Numbered from the stretch's first letter, positions 47,584-57,495 are shown. The stretch is 64,000 nt of DNA from Sphingomonas horti (GCF_009753715.1 NZ_WQMS01000014.1:87350-151349); one strand, 5' to 3'. Program-made: numbers and translations. Notes: a model not told the origin generated them from the sequence alone.

Positions 47584-47584
<1 letters not shown>
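46952..47584 (-). CDS. Exported protein of unknown function within the TCA operon
   Basis: 210 residues. Signal peptide [20 protein letters not shown]; the mature part has two cysteines (KKWCLDS and QAQCNVS). No known family. It shares one base with both mdh upstream and sucD downstream, so it is translated as part of the operon, in the place where sucC is often found. Confidence 0.75.
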
Positions 47585-48594
<1,010 letters not shown>

Positions 48595-48627
48595 TTAAGG
48601 GTTCAACCTTCGCCCGCGGGATTATCT

Positions 48628-48650
48628 TTGCAAATGCGAATGAGTTGCAA
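48628..48650. promoter_or_regulatory. Weak Fur-like dyad upstream of mdh
   Basis: TTGCAA-N11-TTGCAA with an internal TGCGAATGA. It lies 78 bp upstream of the mdh ATG and 51 bp before the divergent small membrane gene. It shares the TGCGA/TTGCA half sites with the much better palindrome in front of bfd. Confidence 0.3.
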
Positions 48651-48700
48651 GAAGAGAGGCGGAGCTTGCGAGCGATACCCTCAGCCAATATCCCGAGCCC

Positions 48701-48916
48701 ATGAAAGACATGGACGCGGTCCGCTATAATGAGAAGGTGAAGCGGCTCTCGACTCTCCTTGGCGGAGCGGGCTTGGCATTCATCCTGACAGCAATCACTC
48801 GATGGCTCGACCGCGACGCGGATACAACGACCGCGGCATGGATTATTCTTGGCGCAATGTTTATATGGACAGCGGTTAGGCTGAACGATCTCCTGCAGCC
48901 GGAGGAGGAGCTATGA
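48701..48916 (+). CDS. Small two-segment membrane protein
   Basis: 71 residues. Hydrophobic segments at about 18-35 and 43-60, basic N-terminus, acidic tail EEEL. Codon use is less GC-biased than in the neighbours. No family recognised. Its stop overlaps the ATG of the next small gene (ATGA). Divergent from mdh. Confidence 0.6.
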   Translation: MKDMDAVRYNEKVKRLSTLLGGAGLAFILTAITRWLDRDADTTTAAWIILGAMFIWTAVRLNDLLQPEEEL

Positions 48917-49041
48917 CTCAAGGCGAGATTGCGAGCGTAGTCGTTCCTCTCCTGATCGCAGGTGGAATGTATCTTTACATCCTCAACGAGCGCCGGAAGC
49001 TGATCGCCGCGCGTGAGAAGCGGCACCGCCCCGCCGAGTAA
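48913..49041 (+). CDS. Small one-segment membrane protein
   Basis: 42 residues, starting MTQGEIASVVVPLLIAGG. One hydrophobic segment at about 5-24 and a very basic C-terminal tail (NERRKLIAAREKRHRPAE). The ATG overlaps the preceding stop and GGAGGAGGAG upstream gives a strong ribosome-binding site. Ends 4 bp before the convergent rlmN stop. Function unknown. Confidence 0.55.
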   Translation: MTQGEIASVVVPLLIAGGMYLYILNERRKLIAAREKRHRPAE

Positions 49042-49045
49042 GACG

Positions 49046-50230
49046 TCAGCCCAGCGCCGCCAATTTCTCTTCCGCCAGCCGATCGAGCTCCGCGCGGCTC
49101 TTCTTCTCTGCCGCCGACTTCAGCTGCCCGCAGGCGGCCATGATGTCGCGGCCACGGGGCGTGCGGATGGGGGCGGAGATGCCGGCTTCGAAGACGATGT
49201 TCGAAAAGGCCCTGATCCGCTCCGGGTCCGAGCATTCATAGGGGGCGCCGGGCCAAGGATTGAACGGGATCAGGTTCACCTTCGCCGGCAGCTTGTATTT
49301 GCGCAGCAGGCGGACGAGCTCGCGCGCGTCCTCGTCGCTGTCGTTCTTGTCCTTCAGCATCACATATTCGAACGTGATGCGGCGGGCATTGTTGGCGCCC
49401 GGATAGTCGGCACAGGCCTGGAGCAGCTCCTCGATGCCGTATTTGCGGTTCAGGGGCACGATCTCGTCGCGGATTTCCTTCGTCACCGCGTGCAGCGAGA
49501 CGGCGAGGTTGACGCCGATCTCCTCGCCCGCCTGCGCCATTTTCGGCACCACGCCCGAAGTCGAGAGCGTGATGCGGCGCTTCGACAGGGCGAGGCCGTC
49601 GCCGTCCATCACGATCCGGAGCGCGTCGCGAACCTGCTCGAAATTATAAAGCGGCTCGCCCATCCCCATCATCACGATGTTGGTGAGCAGCCGTCCGTCC
49701 GGCTGGCTCGGCCATTCGCCGAGGCCGTCGCGCGCCAGCATCACCTGGCCGACGATCTCGCCGGCGGTGAGGTTGCGCACCAGCCGCATCGTCCCGGTAT
49801 GGCAGAAGCGGCAGTTGAGGGTGCAGCCGACCTGGCTCGAGACGCACAGGGTGCCCCGGTCCGCGTCTGGGATGAAGACCATCTCGTAATCCTGGCCGTC
49901 GTCCGAGCGCAGCAGCCATTTGCGGGTGCCGTCGGTCGAGACCTGCGCCGTGACGACGTCGGGCCGGCCGATCACGAAGCGCTCGGCGAGCCAGGGCTGC
50001 TGCGCCTTGGCGATGTCGGTCATCAGCGCAAAGTCGGTGACGCCGCGATTGTAGATCCAGTGCCACAGCTGCTTGGCGCGCAGCTTCGCCTGCCGCTCGT
50101 CCAGCCCGGCGCCGGCCAGCGCGGCGCGGATCTCCGCCTTCGACAGGCCGACAAGATCGACGCGGCCATCGGCACGCGCAGGCGCCGCGCGCGGCACGGG
50201 CACGGGATCGATATGGCCGGGAATCTGCAT
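49046..50230 (-). CDS. rlmN: 23S rRNA (adenine2503-C2)-methyltransferase RlmN
   Basis: 394 residues, radical SAM enzyme that methylates A2503 of 23S rRNA and A37 of some tRNAs. The [4Fe-4S] motif [11 protein letters not shown] is present, as are the MGMGEPLYN block and the C-terminal CG motif in AACGQL. Start at [12 protein letters not shown]. Confidence 0.96.
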   Translation of the reverse strand: MQIPGHIDPVPVPRAAPARADGRVDLVGLSKAEIRAALAGAGLDERQAKLRAKQLWHWIYNRGVTDFALMTDIAKAQQPWLAERFVIGRPDVVTAQVSTDGTRKWLLRSDDGQDYEMVFIPDADRGTLCVSSQVGCTLNCRFCHTGTMRLVRNLTAGEIVGQVMLARDGLGEWPSQPDGRLLTNIVMMGMGEPLYNFEQVRDALRIVMDGDGLALSKRRITLSTSGVVPKMAQAGEEIGVNLAVSLHAVTKEIRDEIVPLNRKYGIEELLQACADYPGANNARRITFEYVMLKDKNDSDEDARELVRLLRKYKLPAKVNLIPFNPWPGAPYECSDPERIRAFSNIVFEAGISAPIRTPRGRDIMAACGQLKSAAEKKSRAELDRLAEEKLAALG

Positions 50231-50237
50231 CGTCGGT

Positions 50238-50954
50238 CTATTCGCTTCTAAATGTCGCCATGATACACGTGCGTACGCCATCGACGTGTTGCAATAGGTC
50301 TGGCGCTGCTACGCCACCCATCGGGTCAAGAACGACATCAATGCCTTCCCGCCGCGCCAATTTCGCCGCGGGCACGAAGTCGGCATCGCCAGCCACCATC
50401 ACGATCTGGTCGACCTGTCGTTTGAAGGCCATCGAAGCGACGTCCAGGCCGAGGCGCATATCCACGCCCTTTTGAACAACGTCGATTTCGAAGTCGTCGT
50501 CGACAGGAGCAAAGCCTTCGGCAGGATTCAACCATCGCTTTACGGCCTCAGGCTTGGGTCGCCAGATGGCAAAATTCTCATTGAGCCGACCGAGGCGCAC
50601 GGCAACCTTGCGCGTACCGTGCAGTTCCTCGTGAATGGCAAGTCGCAATCGCGCGCCATCTGTTTGGCCCAGATTGAGGGACTTTCTTGAAATTGGATAG
50701 TGCAATCGCTTCGTGAGCGGCGGACAGTCGTAGAAGAAGATCCTATAGAGTTCAGAGGTTTCCTCGGGGCGAAAATTCTCGGCCCGGTGAGCGACCCATG
50801 CTGGAGAAGCATGAAGCCGCACAGCGACATGCCACGCCGCTAACGCGCATACACCCATCGAAACTTGCCGGGCATCGCTGGAATCCAGAAGCGGAAAGCT
50901 ATGAGAGAAGCGACGCAGAAAGTATGAACCGTCGATCACGACAGCGGTGGGCAT
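50238..50954 (-). CDS. NYN domain (LabA/DUF88-like) protein
   Basis: 238 residues. [12 protein letters not shown] at the start and [27 protein letters not shown] later are the PIN-like NYN motifs, with aspartates in [14 protein letters not shown] and GDADF. Probably an RNase or RNA-processing enzyme. The gene and the following 120 bp are clearly less GC-rich than the surroundings, which suggests recent acquisition. It ends 7 bp before the rlmN start on the same strand. Confidence 0.85.
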   Translation of the reverse strand: MPTAVVIDGSYFLRRFSHSFPLLDSSDARQVSMGVCALAAWHVAVRLHASPAWVAHRAENFRPEETSELYRIFFYDCPPLTKRLHYPISRKSLNLGQTDGARLRLAIHEELHGTRKVAVRLGRLNENFAIWRPKPEAVKRWLNPAEGFAPVDDDFEIDVVQKGVDMRLGLDVASMAFKRQVDQIVMVAGDADFVPAAKLARREGIDVVLDPMGGVAAPDLLQHVDGVRTCIMATFRSE

Positions 50955-51084
50955 CGGCGGTCACCAAACAAATTTTGTCCCCGGGAGCGGCCTTGAGTTG
51001 ATATCTGCTCTTGCGAGCGCCTCAAGACGGCATGCCGGGGACGTGATGCATTTCACATAGCCAAATTGGCCATAAAAGTCAATG

Positions 51085-51549
51085 TCAGCGCCGCGCGCAG
51101 CCCAAAGTGGCCGCGTCGATCGCGGTGGCGGCGCCGCGAAGCTGGTAGGTGTCGCTGGTGCCCCCGGCGTGGACCGCCATCCGCTCGGCGCTGCGCATCG
51201 CGGCGACGATGGCGGCGTCGGTGCGCGCGTCCGGCGACCAGGCATCGGCACCGCCGGCGATCAGCGGGAAGCGGCCGCGGCCGATCGTCAGCGTGACCCG
51301 GCTCCCCTGCGGCCGCGCCTGGCGCAGCCGGATATGGACCTGGTTGCGCTGGTGGAGCGCCGGCCAGACCGCGACGCTGGCGAACGGCCGCCATGGCGCG
51401 TCCTTCGCCGCTGGCCGCACCGGCTCCGCGATCGCGAAGCAGCGCGGCGGATCGGCGTCGCGGAACGCGCCCCAGCTTTCGAACATGCCGAGAGTGTCGC
51501 GCGCGGCGGCGGGGGTGGCAATGAGGAGGAACGCGGCAGCGAAGCGCAT
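51085..51549 (-). CDS. Exported protein of unknown function
   Basis: 154 residues from MRFAAAFLLIATPAAARD (signal peptide). Two cysteines (PRCFAI and LGCARR). The central part VTLTIGRGRFPLIAGGADAWSPD resembles invasion-associated-locus-B-like beta folds, but I cannot be sure. The ATG shares one base with the phosphatase stop. Last gene of a three-gene operon. Confidence 0.72.
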   Translation of the reverse strand: MRFAAAFLLIATPAAARDTLGMFESWGAFRDADPPRCFAIAEPVRPAAKDAPWRPFASVAVWPALHQRNQVHIRLRQARPQGSRVTLTIGRGRFPLIAGGADAWSPDARTDAAIVAAMRSAERMAVHAGGTSDTYQLRGAATAIDAATLGCARR

Positions 51550-52187
51550 CACGCCGGCGCCCTCGCGGCGCCCAGATGCACGAGCCGCTCCGTCCCGTTT
51601 TCGATCACCACCATGCTGCCCTGCGGCAGGCCGGGCGCGACCGGGGCGCTCCAGCGCGGGTCGACGTCGATGCCGGTCAGCAGGCCGCGCAGCACGCGGC
51701 TGGACATGCCGTGCATGATGATCAATTTGTCGCCGTCTGCGCCGCCATGCTCGTCGAGCCACGAGGTCAGCCGCGCCGCGATCTCGTCATACCATTCCCC
51801 TTGCGGCGGGCGGACCGAGAACAGGCCGCACGACCGGTCGATGATCTCGCCCTGGCGCGCGATGATCTCGGCATAGGTACAGCCGTCCCAGCCGCCGACG
51901 TTGATCTCCGACAGCCGGTCGTCGCGCCGCGCCTGGTGCCAATCGGCGCCCACATGCTCGCAGACGATCGCCAGCGTCTGCAGCGCGCGGCCATAGGGTG
52001 ACGCCCAGAGCTGGTGGGGCACGCCGCCATCGCCCAGGAAGGCGGCAAGCCCCGCCCCCATCGCATCGGCCTGGGCGAAGCCGGCGCGGGTCAGCGGCGT
52101 GTCGATCGCCGAGCCCTGCATGCGCCCGGCCGCGTTGAACACGGTCTCGCCATGCCGCGCGATGAAGAAGCGGCCCCGCAGGTTCAA
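51549..52187 (-). CDS. Histidine phosphatase family protein
   Basis: 212 residues. ARHGETVFN carries the catalytic histidine, with RLSEINVGGWDG and the second histidine in IIMHGMSSRV, as in the phosphoglycerate mutase-like superfamily. TTG start overlapping the stop of the upstream NTP-transferase gene. Substrate unknown; its partner suggests a sugar or polyol phosphate. Confidence 0.88.
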   Translation of the reverse strand: MNLRGRFFIARHGETVFNAAGRMQGSAIDTPLTRAGFAQADAMGAGLAAFLGDGGVPHQLWASPYGRALQTLAIVCEHVGADWHQARRDDRLSEINVGGWDGCTYAEIIARQGEIIDRSCGLFSVRPPQGEWYDEIAARLTSWLDEHGGADGDKLIIMHGMSSRVLRGLLTGIDVDPRWSAPVAPGLPQGSMVVIENGTERLVHLGAARAPA

Positions 52188-52981
52188 GGCTTGCGGCTTT
52201 CGAGCAGGGTCTCGGCGATCCTGTAGGTCCGCTCATTGTCGACATCGACCGCCAGCGCGCCGTCGGTGACGAAGACCGGCGCGATCCTGACGCCGAAGCG
52301 CCGCGACAGGTTGCGCATCGCCTTGTCCAGCGTCCACCATTTGCGGCGGAAGCCGATCAGGTTCCACAGGCCGAATGCCTTCAGGATGGCGCCCGGCGTC
52401 TTGCTGAACTGGCCGCCGCCGCGGAAGCTTTCCGCGGCCTTCAGCGCCTGGCGGTCGCGCAGCCAATAGGCGTTGCAGTTGCTGATCGCCTTGTCCTTGA
52501 ATTCATAGAAGCGGCGCTGGCCTTCAGGGTGCGCGGCGAAGATCTGCTCGCGCGTGGCGATCGACAGCGCCGCCCCTGCGCCGGACGCCATCGCCTCATC
52601 GTGCAGCCGCCGCAGCGCCTCGGGCGTGACCAGCACATTGTCGCCGGTGGTGATCAGCAGCGGGAAGGGATCGCCCTCAGCCGCGGCGGCCTCGAGGCTT
52701 TCGACGATGCCGTGCTGCGCGGGCGGAAAGCGCAAGCGGCCCGCCTCGGTCAGACGCTGCACGATCGGAAGCTCCGCCAGCACCGCCGGATCGTGGATCG
52801 AGACCAGGATCGGCGCGTCGGGCCAGGCGGCTTCGGTCGCTTCCAGCACCCACACGATCAGCGGCTTGCCGCGGATCGGCACCACGGCCTTGTGGCTGAC
52901 GCCGGCCTTTTCGGCCAACGGGTCGAGCTTGCCGTCGCGCTTGCCGGCGAGGATCAGGATGGTCGGTGATTGACTTGGCAC
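52184..52981 (-). CDS. NTP-transferase domain protein (MobA/GlmU-like nucleotidyltransferase)
   Basis: 265 residues. N-terminal ILAGKRDGKLDPL and later GKPLIVWVLEA and ITTGDNVLVTPE fit a nucleotidyltransferase fold, although the first glycine-rich loop is shorter than in GlmU. It probably activates a phosphorylated sugar or alcohol. First gene of an operon with a phosphatase and an exported protein; divergent from hom with 25 bp between. Confidence 0.8.
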   Translation of the reverse strand: MPSQSPTILILAGKRDGKLDPLAEKAGVSHKAVVPIRGKPLIVWVLEATEAAWPDAPILVSIHDPAVLAELPIVQRLTEAGRLRFPPAQHGIVESLEAAAAEGDPFPLLITTGDNVLVTPEALRRLHDEAMASGAGAALSIATREQIFAAHPEGQRRFYEFKDKAISNCNAYWLRDRQALKAAESFRGGGQFSKTPGAILKAFGLWNLIGFRRKWWTLDKAMRNLSRRFGVRIAPVFVTDGALAVDVDNERTYRIAETLLESRKP

Positions 52982-53006
52982 TCGCGCCGTTTAGCGCGGT
53001 TGCGGA

Positions 53007-54296
53007 ATGACTGAACCCCTGAAAATCGCACTCGCCGGGCTCGGCACCGTCGGCGGCGGCGTGATCCGGCTGCTGGACGCCAATGCCGAGCTGATCGCGC
53101 GTCGCGCCGGGCGGCCGATCGAAATCGTCGCCGTTTCCGCCCGCGACCGCAGCAAGGATCGCGGCGTCGACCTGTCCTGCTTCCGCTGGGTCGATGACAC
53201 CCAGACGCTTGCGACACTCGACGGCATCGACGTCGTGGTCGAGTTGATTGGCGGCGCCGACGGCCCGGCGCTGGCGCTGGCCCGAAGCAGCATCGCGGCC
53301 GGCTGCGCGTTCGTCACCGCGAACAAGGCGATGATCGCGCATCATGGGCTGGAGCTGGCCGAAGCCGCGGAAGCGAAGGGCGTCCCGCTCAAATACGAAG
53401 CGGCGGTCGCCGGCGGCATCCCGGTCATCAAGGGCCTGCGCGAAGGCGCCGCCGCCAATGAGCTGGCGCATGTCTACGGCATCCTCAACGGCACCTGCAA
53501 TTACATCCTCTCGACGATGGAGGCGGAAGGCCGCGACTTTGCCGAGGTGCTGGCCGAGGCGCAGGCGCTGGGCTTTGCCGAGGCCGATCCCAGCTTCGAC
53601 ATCGACGGGGTTGACGCCGCGCACAAGCTGTCGATCCTCGCCAGCCTCGCATTCGGCACGCGGATCGATTTCGACGCGGTCGCCGTGACCGGCATCCGCC
53701 ACGTGCTCGCCGCCGATATCGCGGAAGCGGCCGCGCTCGGCTTCAAGGTGCGGCTGCTGGGTTATGCCGAGACGCGGTCCGACGGCCTGTTCCAGCGCGT
53801 GCATCCGCATTTGGTTCCGGTCGCCCATCCGCTCGCGCACGTCTCCGGCTCACTGAACGCCGTGGTCGCGGAAGGCAATTTCGTCGGCCGGCTGCTGTTC
53901 GAAGGACGCGGCGCCGGCGACGGCCCGACCGCCAGCGCCGTCGTTGCCGACCTGATCGACATCGCGCGCGGCGAATATGGTCCCGCCTTCGCGATGCCGG
54001 TCGCGGCGCTCGCCGACCGCCCCGCCGCCGACCCTGGCGAAGGCCGCGGCCGCGCCTATCTGCGCTTCACGGTCGAGGACAAGGTCGGCGTGCTGGCCGA
54101 GATCGCGGCGGCGATGCGCGATTCGAACGTGTCGATCGAAAGCCTGATCCAGCGCGGCGCGATGCCGGACGGCAGCGTCCTGGTCGCGATCGTCACCCAC
54201 GATTGCCCCGAACGCTGCGTCATGCAGGCGCTGGAACGGCTGGAGGGATCGCCGAGCATCCGCGGGCGCCCGATGCTGATGCACATCCTGGATTAG
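53007..54296 (+). CDS. hom: Homoserine dehydrogenase
   Basis: 429 residues. NAD(P) site LAGLGTVGGGVIRLL, the catalytic part GGIPVIKGLREG and NGTCNYILS, and a C-terminal ACT domain (RFTVEDKVGVLAEIAAAM) that binds threonine for feedback control. Converts aspartate semialdehyde to homoserine for Thr and Met synthesis. Single-function type without an aspartokinase domain. Confidence 0.97.
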   Translation: MTEPLKIALAGLGTVGGGVIRLLDANAELIARRAGRPIEIVAVSARDRSKDRGVDLSCFRWVDDTQTLATLDGIDVVVELIGGADGPALALARSSIAAGCAFVTANKAMIAHHGLELAEAAEAKGVPLKYEAAVAGGIPVIKGLREGAAANELAHVYGILNGTCNYILSTMEAEGRDFAEVLAEAQALGFAEADPSFDIDGVDAAHKLSILASLAFGTRIDFDAVAVTGIRHVLAADIAEAAALGFKVRLLGYAETRSDGLFQRVHPHLVPVAHPLAHVSGSLNAVVAEGNFVGRLLFEGRGAGDGPTASAVVADLIDIARGEYGPAFAMPVAALADRPAADPGEGRGRAYLRFTVEDKVGVLAEIAAAMRDSNVSIESLIQRGAMPDGSVLVAIVTHDCPERCVMQALERLEGSPSIRGRPMLMHILD

Positions 54297-54309
54297 GGAC
54301 AATTCTATC

Positions 54310-54336
54310 GTCATCCCGGCCTTGAGCCGGAATGAC
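54310..54336. repeat. GTCATCCCGG..CCGGAATGAC hairpin (family C)
   Basis: Arms GTCATCCCGGC and GCCGGAATGAC around CTTGA, between hom and the convergent SRPBCC gene. A short A-tract follows on the + strand, so on the - strand T residues precede the hairpin. It may be a REP-like element; the longer relative is at 38751-38837. Confidence 0.6.
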
Positions 54337-54351
54337 GAAAAAATATTGCGG

Positions 54352-54804
54352 TTAGCGATACATGCCCTCGCGCAGGTTTAAGCCGTGCTCGACCCAGACC
54401 TTCAGCGCGCACAGCATCTGCGACCAGCCCATGCAATTGCCGAAGGCGGATTTCAGCCCCGCCTCGGTCTCGCGCCAGCCGCCTTCCTCGATCGCGACCA
54501 GGGTGCGGCCATCCTCGGTAGGCTCGAAGCTCATCGTCACGCGCGTGTTGTAGGGCGCGCCGGAATCGTCGTTGGCCTTCCATTCCAGCACGATCCGCGC
54601 GTTCGGCACCACCTCGATCACATGCACCGGAAACGCGCCCGGGAAATCGTGGAAGTCCCAGGTGACCGTCGCGCCCGTCTCCAGCCGCCCCTTGGCGCCG
54701 CCGGTCGTGAAATAGCGCGACAGCTGGTCCGGATCGGCGACCGCCTCGAACACCTGGTCCACCGGCTTCGAAATGTGCGCGAACACGCGGAATTGCAGGT
54801 CCAT
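54352..54804 (-). CDS. SRPBCC (AHSA1-like) domain protein
   Basis: 150 residues, START-like ligand-binding fold of the Aha1/CalC type: FAHISKPVDQVFEAVADPDQLSRYF, WDFHDFPGAFPV, and the C-terminal helix GWSQMLCALKVWVEHG. It is divergently transcribed from an ArsR-type regulator, a common pairing of unknown function. Confidence 0.9.
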   Translation of the reverse strand: MDLQFRVFAHISKPVDQVFEAVADPDQLSRYFTTGGAKGRLETGATVTWDFHDFPGAFPVHVIEVVPNARIVLEWKANDDSGAPYNTRVTMSFEPTEDGRTLVAIEEGGWRETEAGLKSAFGNCMGWSQMLCALKVWVEHGLNLREGMYR

Positions 54805-54833
54805 CGACTCGCCTCCTTGTCGGCGGGTTGATT

Positions 54834-54853
54834 ATGTTATATTTTCACAACAT
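54834..54853. promoter_or_regulatory. Candidate ArsR-type operator
   Basis: ATGTT-N10-AACAT inverted repeat in an AT-rich stretch between the divergent SRPBCC and ArsR genes; the right arm overlaps the ArsR ATG. This placement suits autorepression and control of both genes. Confidence 0.45.
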
Positions 54854-55181
54854 GTCAATCAGCGACCGTTTCGATGGAATCTTCAAGGCGCTGGCGTCCC
54901 CCGTCCGGCGGCAGATCCTCGACGACCTTAAGGACCAGCCGCTCACTACCGGCACGCTCTGCGCGCATTTCCCGGAGCTCGACCGCTGCACGGTGATGCA
55001 GCACATCAAGGTGCTGGAAGATGCCGAGCTGGTCGTGCCGGTCAAGCGCGGCCGCGAGCGCTGGAACCACCTGAACGCCGTCCCGATCCAGCAGATTCAC
55101 GAGCGCTGGATCGGCCCTCACGCCGCACGCGCCGCCGCGATGCTGGCGCGGCTGAAGGAAGATGTGGAGCGCGCGGGCTAA
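54852..55181 (+). CDS. ArsR-family winged-helix regulator
   Basis: 109 residues from MSISDRFDGIF; an ATG 24 bp upstream is possible. ALASPVRRQILDDLKDQPLTTGTLC and CTVMQHIKVLEDAELVVPVKRGRERWNHL are the usual ArsR recognition region. There are no metal-binding cysteine pairs, as in regulators paired with SRPBCC proteins. Confidence 0.9.
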   Translation: MSISDRFDGIFKALASPVRRQILDDLKDQPLTTGTLCAHFPELDRCTVMQHIKVLEDAELVVPVKRGRERWNHLNAVPIQQIHERWIGPHAARAAAMLARLKEDVERAG

Positions 55182-55537
55182 GGTGCCAGTGGGCGGTATT
55201 CGACCTTGCCGCTGCCGATCCTGGTGCTGACGGTGATCCCGACCGCGCCGCAGCCGACCAGGAACGGGCCCTTGCTGTCGCACGGGCTCTGCTGGGCGAT
55301 CAGCAAGGCGCGTTCCTCGGGCACGCCGCGCGTCTTCGGGTCGCCGGGCGTCGCTGTCAGGAACGGCACGCGGTAGCGGTCCGCGTCGCGCCGGCCGCAG
55401 ACCATGATCTCCTCACCCGCCGGCTGCCGGCATTTGGGCGCGACGCTCGTCAGCTCCATATAGGCGTCGATCGGGTCGGCGGCCGCCGCCGGGGCGGCCA
55501 GGCCGAGCGGGATCAGCACTGCCAGTCTGGACACCAT
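55178..55537 (-). CDS. Small exported protein of unknown function
   Basis: 119 residues. Signal peptide MVSRLAVLIPLGLAAPAAAA. The mature part has four cysteines, including EEIMVCGRRDADRYRVPF, a block that I associate with conserved sphingomonad exported proteins of unknown role. Convergent with the ArsR gene (4 bp overlap). Confidence 0.75.
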   Translation of the reverse strand: MVSRLAVLIPLGLAAPAAAADPIDAYMELTSVAPKCRQPAGEEIMVCGRRDADRYRVPFLTATPGDPKTRGVPEERALLIAQQSPCDSKGPFLVGCGAVGITVSTRIGSGKVEYRPLAP

Positions 55538-55579
55538 CGCGCCTGCTTCCCTGCTTCTTTGCGGCGAATGCGCGGCACG

Positions 55580-56437
55580 CTACTCCCGCGTCACCCGATC
55601 GGCAAATGCCGCGACGTCGTCGACCACCGGCGCCTTGCCCCGGAACGGCCGCGCGATCGCGGTGAGGATGCCGATATGGCCGATGCCGGGATAGCGCTTG
55701 ACCACGGCCGGCACGCCGCCGGCGCGGAGCTTCGCCGCCAGCGTGTCGCCGTTGCGCGGGCGGACGATGCTGTCCTCGGCGCCGGCCAGCAGCAGCGCCG
55801 GCGGATCGCCCGCCCCGGCCCAGGTGACCGGCTGCGTCTCCGCCGGTTCGCGCCAGTCGCCGAACGCCTGGATGCTGGCGCCGACGGTGAACGGCGCGAA
55901 GTCGTACGGCCCGGCCAGCCCGGCGAAGCCGCGCACCGCTTCGCGGTCGCTTCCCAGCCAGCGATCGTCGACCGCCAGCATCGCCGCGATGTACGCGCCT
56001 GCCGAATGGCCGGCGAGCACGATGCGATCGCCGTCCCCGCCATAATCCTTCGCGTGCGCGCGCACCCAGCGCACTGCGTTCGCCCCGTCCAGCACGAAAC
56101 CGGGATAGACGACTTCGGGGACCAGCCGGTAATCGGGGATCACGGTCACGAAGCCGCGCGCCGCCAGCGCCCGCCCGACAAAGCCATAGCCGCCGCGCGA
56201 TCCCGAATTCCACGATCCGCCATAGAAGAAGACGATCACCGGCCGCGGCCCCTGTGCCACGCCGGTGGGCGCATAGACATCGAGCTTCTGGCGCGGCCCC
56301 TCGCCATAGGACACGCCCTTCGCGACCTGCCGCGCGCCGCCGTCCTTCGGGACCAGCCCGTCGAACATCGAGATCGGCGAGCAGGCGCCGAGCAGCAGGC
56401 CGAGCGCCGGCACGGCGCGATGCAGGGCAACGGGCAT
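55580..56437 (-). CDS. Lipoprotein alpha/beta hydrolase (BD-FAE/esterase type)
   Basis: 285 residues from MPVALHRAVPAL, with AAGGAA upstream; a start at 56452 is possible. Signal peptide with lipobox GAC. The oxyanion region VIVFFYGGSWNSGSRGG, the nucleophile elbow GHSAGAYIA, the acid in LAGAEDSIV and the His in GIGHIG give a complete catalytic triad of the carboxylesterase/HSL-like group. Confidence 0.87.
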   Translation of the reverse strand: MPVALHRAVPALGLLLGACSPISMFDGLVPKDGGARQVAKGVSYGEGPRQKLDVYAPTGVAQGPRPVIVFFYGGSWNSGSRGGYGFVGRALAARGFVTVIPDYRLVPEVVYPGFVLDGANAVRWVRAHAKDYGGDGDRIVLAGHSAGAYIAAMLAVDDRWLGSDREAVRGFAGLAGPYDFAPFTVGASIQAFGDWREPAETQPVTWAGAGDPPALLLAGAEDSIVRPRNGDTLAAKLRAGGVPAVVKRYPGIGHIGILTAIARPFRGKAPVVDDVAAFADRVTRE

Positions 56438-56637
56438 GGCATTCCTTCGCATGGCGGCGCGAACATGGACAGGGCCTGGCGGCGCTGCCCCTCCGTGTCT
56501 GTATGATTCTGGAACAAGGCGCCTGTTTGCAGCCACTTGTCGTATTCTTCCAATCCGGCGGCGCCGATCTGCCGTACAAGCGAATCGTGCCGCGGGGCCC
56601 GCGAGGCGCTGCCGCGCGATCTGCGGCTTACAGGGGG

Positions 56638-56668
56638 AAGGCGCCCGTGCCCGGCGCGGGCGCCTTTT
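56638..56668. terminator. Hairpin at the end of the ABM-GFA operon
   Basis: Arms AAGGCGCCCG and CGGGCGCCTT (10 bp, perfect) with a loop of about seven bases, overlapping the stop of the monooxygenase-like gene. T residues follow on the + strand only, so its effect on the minus-strand genes is uncertain. Confidence 0.45.
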
Positions 56669-56981
56669 ACCGGCTTGTATAGAGGTCGTCCGTTACCTCC
56701 ATCAGCAGCAGGGGCTCGCGCGGCGCCTCCGCGATCGCGTCGACGAACGCCGCCCGGGTCTCCGGGTCGTCATAGACCATCTTCGCGTCGAAGGCGGCGC
56801 GCCAGGTCGCCTCGTCCGGCCATTCGGCGACGCCGATGAAACGCCCCTCGCCGTCGCGGTGCAGCCGCGATCCCAGGCTGCCATATTTCGCGGTGATCAA
56901 CTCCGTGCCCCGCCGCCACGCCGCGCGGAATTGCTGTTCCTTGCCGGGATGGACGCGCCACCAATAGATGGCGACGAACAT
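56667..56981 (-). CDS. Antibiotic biosynthesis monooxygenase (ABM)-like domain protein
   Basis: 104 residues with the ferredoxin-like dimeric alpha-beta barrel pattern: FVAIYWWRVHPGKEQQFRAAW then LGSRLHRDGEGRFIGVAEWPDEATWRAAF. Such proteins are small oxygenases or haem-degrading enzymes, or have unknown roles. It overlaps by one base the stop of the GFA gene. Confidence 0.8.
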   Translation of the reverse strand: MFVAIYWWRVHPGKEQQFRAAWRRGTELITAKYGSLGSRLHRDGEGRFIGVAEWPDEATWRAAFDAKMVYDDPETRAAFVDAIAEAPREPLLLMEVTDDLYTSR

Positions 56982-57451
56982 CAGCCGAACAGCGCCTTGC
57001 GGCGCGCCCGGCTCTCCGCCGGCCAGAGCTTCGAGCTATCGTAATAGGCTTCGACCGCCGGCACGCCGTCCGGCAGCGCAACCCAGGGCAGCTTCGAGCG
57101 GGTGTAGATATGGATATCGGGGGCAAGCGCCGCCGGCTCGTCCAGCGTGCCGACCCGCACGAAGCGCAGCACGTCGGTGGCGCCGCCGTAATTGCTCCAC
57201 AGCGCGACACGACAGGCGGGACAGCGCCAGACCTGCTGCCCGCGCCCGCTTTCCGACGGCGTCATCAGCGGCTCGGCCGCGCCCGCGACCGTCTCGACCC
57301 GATCGGATTCGATCAGCGCGTTGATCACGAAGGCGCTGCCGGTCTCGGTCTGGCAGCTGGTGCAGTGGCAGCAATGGACGAACATCGGCGCCGACGTCAG
57401 GCGGTACCGCACCGCCCCGCACGCACAGCCGCCTTCGAGGATGCCCGTCAT
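56981..57451 (-). CDS. GFA-family (glutathione-dependent formaldehyde-activating-like) zinc protein
   Basis: 156 residues from MTGILEGGCACG, chosen because GGAGGAAGG lies directly upstream. Zinc cysteines: GGCACGAVRY, HCCHCTSCQ and CPAC, the complete GFA/CENP-V pattern. The function of most family members is not known; formaldehyde activation is only shown for a few. Confidence 0.88.
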   Translation of the reverse strand: MTGILEGGCACGAVRYRLTSAPMFVHCCHCTSCQTETGSAFVINALIESDRVETVAGAAEPLMTPSESGRGQQVWRCPACRVALWSNYGGATDVLRFVRVGTLDEPAALAPDIHIYTRSKLPWVALPDGVPAVEAYYDSSKLWPAESRARRKALFG

Positions 57452-57495
57452 GCCTTCCTCCACAGCGACTGTTCAGCAGATTCGGGCCAAGCCGT

